A stretch of DNA of 33,114 nt. It comes from Zygnema cylindricum (lineage: Eukaryota > Streptophyta > Zygnematophyceae > Zygnematales > Zygnemataceae). The stretch's first letter is position 1; each line of letters begins with the position of its first letter. The DNA is taken from the NCBI GenBank assembly GCA_037447655.1, contig JBBHKE010000190.1:277617-310730 (forward strand), given 5' to 3'. The notes beneath the pieces are model-generated. The model was not told the DNA's origin. It ran no database searches and saw only the letters and a program-made list of their open reading frames with translations. Shown here piece by piece: positions 1 to 7,778 of this stretch. The position numbers and the translations under genes were made by a program.

Positions 1-2
1 CG

Positions 3-459
3 TCAAATTCTAATCGGGCAGCGGCTTCCAAACAGTCTTTAAAGGTAAACAATTTCGATTCAATATATAGTATTAATTTTTGGTTCTAGGTCAGCCAAAT
101 TGATGTTCACAATGCAAGTTTTTTGGTCTTTTAAGCAGAAACATGCGAGAAAGTCACTTGACTTTATATAGACTTTTGACATCAAGAGGTTTTAGGTTTT
201 TGCTGTTGTGATGATTGTTTTCAGTGAGATTTTTGACAGGCTACGGTTTTCTCTGTACTATGAATATCTAGGTTGTTCTATTATTTTGACTTAAATATAA
301 GTACATCTTGTAAATTTCCCTGCCTCATTGACAGTCTTTCCAAATCTTTGTTTCCCTTCTTACCTTGTCTTTCTCTTTTTTTGTTTCCACAACTTTCTTG
401 TGATGCAGGGACCTAAACAACGGAGTGGGTATTTTAGTGATGAGAGTGGCGAAGATTAA
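3..459 (+). CDS. Last two exons of an unidentified protein-coding gene (3'-partial)
   Basis: An open frame from position 3 runs to 44 and ends at a good donor (aag|gtaaac, intron from 45). A pyrimidine-rich tract and the acceptor tgatgcag at 401-408 lead into 409-459, which continues in phase 0 and stops at TAA 457-459. The joined tail is Ser/Ala/Lys-rich and ends GPKQRSGYFSDESGED, an acidic terminus with a Ser-Asp-Glu-Ser motif that resembles a casein-kinase-2 site. No domain is visible and I do not recognise the family. The gene runs off the left edge and is convergent with the lipase gene downstream. The model is an inference from two splice signals and frame continuity. It could fail if the intron is not real. 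Confidence 0.5.
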
Positions 460-1710
460 TTTTCTTTCGATGTTGGTCTTTTCTTTTGTACAGTGTTAAG
501 ATGCAACAGATAATCATCTTGTTCGATTTGGAAGTTTAGGTTTGGGTATCAGTGGGACTAGCTTTAGATAGCAGATATCGATGCAGTTTTTTACATTGAT
601 TGGATACTTTCTTTACGTACCTCTCTTGTTTTTCCTTTATCTTTAATTCTCAATGAGATTTGTGTGGATTTATTCGTTATCCTGTTTTTTGTACATCATC
701 ATCATTTTGTGCCTGTTCGACTGTCTTTCAAATATGTCTTTTGCATAGTATATCAACGTTCATTAGTTTGGGGAGCGACATATGTTTACGTTTATCAAGT
801 TCTGAAGTTTCCAGGCAATTGTTTGTAATAGCTATTATTACATTCATCGTCTGTTCGGCACACTTATTAAACACATTGCAGAAAACTAGATTACTCAACT
901 GATTTTGTAATCCCTTCGTAGGATACAACCTGGGAATTGTCTGATTTAGCGGATTCTACTAGGGAATGTTCTGGCAACAGTATGCAGAAAAGGGTAGTTG
1001 TAGACAATAAGCAAAATAACATTCCAGATCAGTCCATTAATAACACAACTCTTCCATAATTCCCAAATGCATGATGAGTTATAGAGAAGATTGTGAGAGG
1101 TTTCCATACCATCACATGATACACATTTCGGTGACATCTACAATGAGAAACAAAACAATAGGTTGCAGATCCTTTTATGAACTACCGAAACTTAACAAGC
1201 AAACAGGAAGGCCGGAAGCGTATATCCGAAGTTCCATATCACAGGAGCCAAACACAATCATGTTTTCATATACCATGAAGAGAACAATATTTATTGCAAC
1301 AGAATCATGCATTACAACGAATCCCATATCCCCATCATCTGGCAGCATATGTCAGGTGTCCTACGACAAATTTTCTATCCTAAAATTCTCGCTACAGTTG
1401 TAAACTAAGTCTCTCATGCCTACTCTCCCCAATTAACTGGCCGACTGTCAAATTTCAGCTCATTTTGTTCTCGCAGCAAAAACAATCTCCACATCGATAC
1501 AAATCTTTTCATAGATCACCCAAATGACCCCGAGGACTTTCATAATTACAAATACTAGAAGAAATGACTGACGCAGAGATGCTACTAAAAAAGAAAACTG
1601 CGAACGATGCTGGATCATTGGAACCCGACAGCGGGCAAAAAAGTACTTACACACACCCCAGTTGCTTCTATTAAGAAAGTCAGTCTGTTTCTCAGGACAG
1701 AATCAGGGGA
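460..1710. other. Gene-free interval between two convergent genes (probable 3' UTRs)
   Basis: This AT-rich interval lies between the stop codon of the left-edge gene and the stop codon of the minus-strand lipase. Open frames up to 110 codons exist on both strands but show no recognisable domain and overlap one another. It most likely holds the two 3' UTRs, possibly overlapping tail to tail. No RNA gene or repeat was recognised. Confidence 0.45.
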
Positions 1711-3456
1711 CTAGAAAAATGGGTTACAGACCACAAATCTAATTGCTGAAAACGCAAGACAGACTTTGTCGAGTGAACGCAAGTGTCGTGAAACGTGAGA
1801 TAAAGTTCCAATCAGCCAGCCAAACCGAAATTGTCTTCTCTTTGTGGGCTGACCTTCTCTCTCCAGCGTCACTTCACATGTTGAATACACTTGCAGCGCG
1901 CGGACACATTGCATGCACTTGCTCGATACAGCCTTCTTTTTAGGCATAATACTCCTTTCAACTTCTGGGCTCAGCTGCCTTCTGGAATAGTTGGCCAAAT
2001 AATCAGTTTCTTCGGAGGACAAATTATCTGAGGTTCCATAATTTCCACCGGGTGATCGTCTTGGAAGAGAACATCTTCGAATTGAGTCTGGGCTAGCTGC
2101 CACATGCTCCGTCACATTCACATTACAACGAACAGTAACCTTGCAGTCATCTCCTTCACAACCCTCTTCTGCCATCATTTCCCTTGCAAGAACCCCTCCC
2201 ATCCTCATTCCAACTGCTGTTGCTGCCGAAGAAATAGTATCAGAATTAAGTCTACCTCCTGCCATGTACTCAAGAAGACGAGACTTCATGCCTTTAGAAA
2301 TAGCTTCATAATAGTTGGATAGACCATGCTCAGCAACAGCTCCAAAGTTCAATCCTAAACCAAATCCGAGTTGACTACACCAAAAGTTTAACTCTTCTGC
2401 CTTAGTTAACCTCACAGCCTTGTCCACTGCAAGTTCTGTCCTGTCAAGCATCACAATTGTTCCTGCAAATGCATACTGATGCTCTGATTCCCCTGGCCAG
2501 AACAAACGCATTGCTATCGACATCAATGAGCGAACAGGGCCAGGAAATATCTCCTCCACCTTCCGTACAGCAGTTGCGACAGGAAATTTGGTGACATGCT
2601 CGACAATATCCAAACCCATCCTTGCAACCCGTAAAATCGCCATGTGATGAGGCTCTCCACCGATGAGTCTATGTCCCGCAGCCAAGAGTGGCAAAATCTT
2701 TGGCACTAAATCATTTTTCGAAACAATATGGTGATAGATATCCCTGTACTTTGTGTTGATCATCTCCGCGAGACCAGCATTCGCAAAAAGTGGCGCGCCG
2801 AAGGTAATAACCTGAACTCTGTGTTGATGGGGACACCAGGTTCCATTCCTTGAAGCTTCTTCCAAAACTCTTAGAGCAACCAAAGATGCAACTGCTCCAC
2901 CAAGAGAATGTCCTGTAAAGACAATCTGTTCTCCTTCTTCTAAAAGTTTCAAAAAAGGCTCGATGTTCACATTGGCGGCCCGTTGAACAAAGCCTAAGTG
3001 TGCAGCTCCTTCTGCAAAAGGCAGCCTCTTGTGAATAAACTTAAGATCCGTTACCACATCTGCAAGATCAGCAGTTCCCCTACACGCTACTACCACGTGT
3101 CCATGGGCAGAATTCCGCCCGACAATGATGTTGCCAGAACCAAAGCAGTCTGGAGAAACTCCATCGAGTGGGAAAACGTCAAGAATACCAACTGGTAAAT
3201 CGTACTTGCACCGTAAGACTGCGAGAACTTTTTCAGGAGTCGATTCATACGCAGCTAAGGAAAAGATAAGAGCATCAAGCATCTGCTGTTTTAAGCCTTT
3301 GCCTACAAGAGAACCAGAAGTAGTCCTCCTAAGATCACAGCTGGCGCGTCTTTGGAGCCTACGGAGCTCAGAAGTGCTTCTACTCATTACTTTCCCTAAC
3401 TCACAACTACTTCGCCGCATAATTTGACCAAGCTCACAGCTGGTTCTACGATCCAT
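1711..3456 (-). CDS. Class-3 (alpha/beta-hydrolase) lipase, 581 aa, with N-terminal R-R-x-S repeats
   Basis: The product is a predicted serine hydrolase acting on acyl esters such as mono-, di- or triacylglycerols or phospholipids. The lipase class-3 fold spans about residues 55-385. The nucleophile elbow GHSLGG is at 182-187 (Ser184), the acid is Asp249 in SKNDLVPK, and the best catalytic His candidate is His377 in AEHGLSNYY. So a full triad appears to be present. CRGTADLADVVTDLKF (125-140) is the strand and lid approach usual in the family. The segment WPGESEHQYAF (320-330) recalls the post-core strand of plant EDS1/PAD4-type lipase-like proteins, but no EP domain follows. The remaining ~190 residues are low-complexity, Ser/Arg-rich and Cys-containing. 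Four 11-residue basic repeats form the N-terminus. No signal peptide or clear membrane helix was seen. The first ATG of the frame is at 3456. The reading frame is uninterrupted, though the last ~50 codons could be replaced by a splice that I cannot see. Substrate and location are unknown. Confidence 0.85.
   Translation of the reverse strand: MDRRTSCELGQIMRRSSCELGKVMSRSTSELRRLQRRASCDLRRTTSGSLVGKGLKQQMLDALIFSLAAYESTPEKVLAVLRCKYDLPVGILDVFPLDGVSPDCFGSGNIIVGRNSAHGHVVVACRGTADLADVVTDLKFIHKRLPFAEGAAHLGFVQRAANVNIEPFLKLLEEGEQIVFTGHSLGGAVASLVALRVLEEASRNGTWCPHQHRVQVITFGAPLFANAGLAEMINTKYRDIYHHIVSKNDLVPKILPLLAAGHRLIGGEPHHMAILRVARMGLDIVEHVTKFPVATAVRKVEEIFPGPVRSLMSIAMRLFWPGESEHQYAFAGTIVMLDRTELAVDKAVRLTKAEELNFWCSQLGFGLGLNFGAVAEHGLSNYYEAISKGMKSRLLEYMAGGRLNSDTISSAATAVGMRMGGVLAREMMAEEGCEGDDCKVTVRCNVNVTEHVAASPDSIRRCSLPRRSPGGNYGTSDNLSSEETDYLANYSRRQLSPEVERSIMPKKKAVSSKCMQCVRALQVYSTCEVTLEREGQPTKRRQFRFGWLIGTLSHVSRHLRSLDKVCLAFSAIRFVVCNPFF
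3319..3450 (-). repeat. Four tandem 33-bp coding repeats (11 aa, R-R-x-S-[CS]-[ED]-L core) in the lipase N-terminus
   Basis: Residues 3-13, 14-24, 25-35 and 36-46 of the lipase align as RRTSCELGQIM, RRSSCELGKVM, SRSTSELRRLQ and RRASCDLRRTT. Three of the four units keep R-R-x-S, the consensus for basophilic AGC/CaM-type kinases, followed by Cys and an acidic residue then Leu. The fourth (unit 3) has a shifted S-R-S-T-S version. The exact 11-residue period suggests expansion by tandem duplication. A regulatory, phosphorylatable N-terminal tail is an inference. The repeats might instead form a short amphipathic basic segment that binds lipid headgroups. Confidence 0.75.
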
Positions 3457-5570
3457 TGCGTCTTCTATTTTTCTACGTCCAATGGGAAGATGACTGACAA
3501 CAGGTATTGGAAGTCAATAGAAGCAAATCACCAATCTTGAAATGAGAAATGAGGTCGGATTTTAGAATGAATGGAGAAGCCTCTGATAATTAACGCAAGG
3601 ACGGGAGAAGTAAACATAAACCTTTATAATAGAGAGCTAGACAAAAACCAGAAAAACAAGATAATTTTAAACTGATAGAGAGCAAACTGGGAAGCAATAA
3701 GCAGCAACAAAGTGAAGCAAAAAATACTTAGAAAATGGAACGCTTGGAAGTCCCGAGAGTTGATATTTTACTGTCCAGGTGGAACTTCTTTATTCTCGGG
3801 CAGAATGATGGGCAGACTGTGAAAATAAACGTTTTTTTTTTTTGAGTGCCCCTTTGGTAAATATCGCACAGAGAAGCGAACACGTCGCTTCCAATTTGAC
3901 TTGAAATTTACGCCGGCCAGATGATTACCGGCCGGTTACTTTTCATGCAAGTATTACCGTTCTTTTGACGTTTAGGACAATCGCTGATATGTCAGAGGTG
4001 CCGTTGCTAGCGGCCACCTGGCATGGAAATTGAGCTGCCAAATTTTGGGGCAAAAAGTATCAAGACTTGCCGCAGATCGTTGCCATGTGGCGCTGACGTG
4101 CTACGCCTTTTTTGAAGATTGGTTGGTTTGTCCGTAATTTGCTGCGCATATGCCTAGTGGGGATAACCTTCATATCATTGGCAGCTGGTATGGTGAAGCT
4201 AAGGAACATATAAGTCTCACCTAAGGAGAGCAAAGCAGCTTACTATTGGCGATAACCTTTGACAAAACTATGTGGCACAAATTTGAACAGGTCCGAAATA
4301 GGTTCGGCAATGGTCAAAGGTGAAATTTTGGCATTTAGTGAGGGAAACGGGAAAATGCACGCAGTACGAACAGTTCCTGTACGGTTTACCCATTAATGGC
4401 GGTGAGAAGACGGCCCCTTCTCCTACGTCATACCGTACAGAATCTGTGCGAAAGATCTTTTGTTGTCGATTATGAAGTTAACATGATTTAGAGAGGACAC
4501 CAAGAGTAGGTGTACGCTCGTTGACTTCCAGCTATCAAAAATTTAAACGGACATAACGAAAAAAAAGGGCGAAACATAAAAAATGAAAGTAGACGTGTAG
4601 AATATTTCCGACGTCTCGTAGGCCACAAATGAGTCTGTAGTCCAGGTGGCGTCATTCAGGCCGTCCTCAAGATCCAGCGTGGGTGCACGTCCACCGCGGA
4701 CCTGAGATAGTTTTTTTGAGCATCTAAATGTGGCGTCGCAGAGGTTTGCGAAAGAGACATTAGGAACCGCAAAATTAGAGACTGGCGGCCAAACCACTAC
4801 GTGGGCTTCCCCACACGAGTTAGATGTTGGTATTGTCACAGAAATCTTCTGCAGCATATACGCAAATTGGCCATTACACAATGCTCAGTGACGTCGGCAT
4901 GTCTGGAACATTCCCATGCTTCTAAGACTGACGCGTCGCATATAGCTTGTCAGCTTCACATTTGGTCGAATATTCCGTACCCCTAAAATCTAGATCGTTC
5001 GATTTGTATCCAGTATTTGAATTTTGTAATGCGAGACTGCGAGTGTGCGACAAATTGGACATCCACGGATGTGCCCGCACATCCTCACGAGGGTCTCGAG
5101 GTGCGTGAAAAAAATCATCTTATCATGCGAATCGAATTGCATCCGTACCGAATTTATAGCGAACACGATGCTACCATCCTATAAGTATCGCCAATGTCCA
5201 AATGCATTGTACACCGTGAATCGCTATTAGTGTAAACGAATTATTTGTATAAAGAAGCAAATAGGGTAACTAGCTTTTATTTAGGGTTCAGGGACCAAAG
5301 CCACATTAACGTTAATGAACACAAATCAACACTACAGTTGATCATCTATGCATTCCCCCATCGTGTAGCCGCTATAGCCCGTGTTCACATAGTCAACTCT
5401 TGAACATGTGCGAACAGATTTCCGGTCTTTATTAAAGCAGGGTGCCTATTCCCGTCTCGACGCCGTTCTCGGACACTTTTTATGTACTTCTGAAAAAAGA
5501 ACAAGCAGTCTTCGTCCGGACTTTAACATTCAGTACATTATTATACTATTCAAATACCTACTTAGAGTAA
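3457..5570. other. Gene-free region upstream of the lipase gene
   Basis: Two kilobases lie between the lipase start codon and the retrotransposon nest. No ORF here has recognisable homology; the longest (4543-4881, minus) has no domain. The first few hundred bases should contain the lipase promoter and 5' UTR, but I could not pick a convincing TATA box. A GC-rich short palindrome (ccggcc...ggccgg) lies around 3913-3936 and a run of T around 3832-3843. A stretch near 4310-4460 shares short words with the LTRs downstream (for example tggcatttagtga) and may be a very old LTR remnant. Confidence 0.4.
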
Positions 5571-5575
5571 CCTTC
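5571..5575. repeat. Left target-site duplication of element 2 (ccttc)
   Basis: The sequence ccttc directly precedes the left LTR and is repeated at 16251-16255 directly after the right LTR. Five base pairs is the usual copia target duplication. It shows the whole nest entered as one element 2 insertion. Confidence 0.85.
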
Positions 5576-6752
5576 AGAAACTCTGTGTGCTCCATTGCCC
5601 ACAGAAATCGCAGATCCAAAAGAATCTAATCTAGATAGTGCCGACTCCAAGTTGATATAAACCCAAATGACTGACCCCTTGACAATCAAAAACCCATTAT
5701 AGCTTCGCCCCTGTGAAATAAGACTTTATGTGTGCTCAGTTCCACCACAGAATGCAAAGTTAGAATATGAGTTTCGGACACATGCACCCACTTTGACTTT
5801 CCCTTAGAAATGCAGCCACCCTGGCAAGCAAAAACTCAGACCGACTACACCCCTGTGTAGCTTGGACTCCCTAGAGTCCGCAGCAAAAAGAATCACTGAA
5901 AATGGTCAAGTAAATTGATAGTTATGAATGGTCAAAGATGACCTTTTGTACAGGGGCTCTCTCGGAGAGAGGCGCCTATCTACTAATTTTTCTAAGTCCT
6001 ATCTCTCTCTCTAAACCCCCAGTACTGACGTACGACACCAATCAAATTACTGTGTCGTACATAAAAAAACAACCGTCGGTGTACTTTGAGTACGTCCGCT
6101 GTACGACATGGTCAAAAAGGAGACACATGTCATATTCGGATTTGTTCCCGTAATCTCCAATGTTGCCACAATACAATGTTGTCGCGCCACGTGTCACTCG
6201 AGGTGGCAATGACCGTAAAACGCCAAAAGTACCTATTCCGCGATCGCAGCGCCTATCGCGGCCGTCCGATCAAATCCGACTTTAATTCTAACCGTTGAAA
6301 ATGGGTGCGCAATATTTGTTTCGCGGTCGAAACAAATGCGCGGTATCCTTTTCGTAATGAACATAAGACCGTACTATATTTGAACTGTTTCTATGGACTA
6401 GGAATCAATTCGTTTAGTTAAATGAATTGATCTACTTGATAACATTTACATCTTTATCAAACTTAACATTAATTAGCAGTTGTCCTCGACTAATTGGATA
6501 AAGCTACCGGTTTAACGGTTACCTTAACGGACGGCAGGTTCCAGGTTCAAATCCTAGGTGTGTCAACTGTCATTTTGGTAAATCACCCACTCTATTCCAT
6601 GTCTTCTCGAGAGGACCTAGGCAGCCATGGCTCTATATCCCCTGTCCAACCTTCAGTGACTACAACAAGTGTGGGGGCTGGGAGAGGGGAGTTAGAGGCA
6701 GACTGCCTCTGCTCTTTTCCTATCCTAATACATACCTAGAAAATACTCACAT
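5576..6752 (-). repeat. Left LTR (3' LTR) of element 2, interrupted 7 bp before its end
   Basis: This region aligns along its whole length with 15073-16250 with scattered substitutions and small indels. Its last bases (atcaaca, 13222-13228) lie beyond element 1, so the intact LTR was about 1.18 kb. It carries a palindrome at about 6307-6342, a G-box core (cacgtg) near 6188-6193, and a tRNA-like unit at 6481-6570. The outermost dinucleotide is AG where the other copy has TG. Confidence 0.88.
6481..6570 (+). other. tRNA-like unit (A/B-box remnant), antisense in the element 2 left LTR
   Basis: Reading on the plus strand, taattggataaagc resembles a tRNA D-arm/A-box. The word ggttcaaatcc is a perfect B-box, with a T-arm-like context (ccagg - ttcaaat - cctag). 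A T-run (cattttgg) follows a few bases after, as a Pol III terminator would. A complete acceptor stem cannot be drawn, so this is a relic or a captured Pol III module rather than a working tRNA gene. The same unit is present in the right LTR and a related one in element 1. Confidence 0.5.
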
Positions 6753-6967
6753 TGTTGAAATAAGTAGTTTTATTGTATTTTCTAGGTCTAATTTTATTAG
6801 TGGAAAACATATAAAGAAAATGTAGGCAGCCTGCCTCCATCTCTTCTCTCTCGCCCCTATACTTGTTGTAGTCATTGAAGCTGAGAGAGAGCAATGGAGC
6901 CATGGCTGCCTCAGCTCCATAGCAAGGACTAAAGAGTGACTTAAGTCACTCTCAACAAAAGGTTAAG

Positions 6968-7035
6968 TCCGACAGGACTCGAACCCCCGACCGGCATAGC
7001 GCGGCGTAGCCGTTAGCTTTAACCAGTCTGTCGAA
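6968..7035 (-). other. tRNA-like unit antisense in the 5' LTR of element 1
   Basis: On the minus strand an 8-bp stem (ttcgacag with ctgtcgga) encloses a D-arm-like ggttaaagctaacgg and the B-box word ggttcgagtcc. TTTT follows a few bases downstream (aaccttttg). Length is about 68 nt, close to a tRNA. Anticodon and T-arm stems do not pair cleanly, so this is probably a degenerate tRNA-derived module. It sits in the same antisense orientation, relative to its host element, as the unit in element 2. Confidence 0.5.
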
Positions 7036-7324
7036 GAAGTCCGTTAGGAGATATAGGGTTTCATTAATATTTAAACTATTGTGTTATACATAAATCATTT
7101 AACTGAACATCTTTACGCCACGCATAGATATAGTTGTACAAAGTACAAAGTACTGTACTCATTTGAAACGGATATCGCGCATTTAGTTTCGACAACGAAA
7201 CAAATATCGCGCAAGTATTTATTACAGCTGAGATTAAATTTCGCGTCAAATCTAATGGCGCACATCATCGCCAAAATCCTGGAATGGTCACTTTGGCATT
7301 TAGTGACATGGCATGACCTGTCGC

Positions 7325-7583
7325 CACGTGGAGAGACGACATTCGGTCGCGGGAATTCCGAGGAACATACGGACGAGTGGAAAATGGACACACGTCCGCC
7401 TAATGACCTTCTCGTACAGAGGCCGTACAGAAAATACATCGGCAAAAGTACTTTCTCGTACTATAGAGTGTTGGGTTGGTTCGTACAGACAGTAGATAGG
7501 AGCTGTGAGAGAGAACTAGAAAAAACTAGGACTTACGAAAAATTAGGTAGATAGTCCTCTCTCTCTTTGAGAGTTTCTATAAA
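7325..7583 (+). promoter_or_regulatory. Putative LTR promoter: G-box and TATA box of element 1
   Basis: A G-box (ccacgtgg, core CACGTG 7325-7330), the binding site of plant bZIP/bHLH factors, lies about 250 bases upstream of ctataaat (TATAAA 7578-7583). The TATA position places initiation at roughly 7605-7620, leaving an R-U5 of about 180 bases before the primer site. Both motifs recur in the 3' LTR (G-boxes 12707-12712 and 12755-12760; TATAAA 12996-13001). Activity is inferred from motif position only. Confidence 0.5.
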
Positions 7584-7778
7584 TTCGCATCTTTGCCACT
7601 CTATAACTTATCGCCTGATTGGGCGTTTTCAGAGATTTCTTTTTCTACGGACTCAGGGGAGTTTAGGCTGCACAGGGGTGCAGTCAGATTGTCTGCTTGT
7701 CTGCTTCGGTAGCTGTGGTTGCCATTGAAAGTGGGTTAGTTAATAACTATCTAGAGGTTTCCTGTATTCTGTATTCCA

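Noticed and set aside
4310-4460. Ancient LTR fragment upstream of the nest
   Set aside because: Only short words (such as tggcatttagtga and ccgtacagaa) are shared with the LTRs. Too weak to annotate without an alignment.
4543-4881. 112-codon minus-strand frame
   Set aside because: No domain, no similarity recognised, and an overlapping frame on the other strand. Likely chance.
6968-7035. Functional tRNA gene
   Set aside because: The B-box and outer stem are present, but the anticodon and T stems do not pair and the unit repeats within LTRs. Called tRNA-like only.
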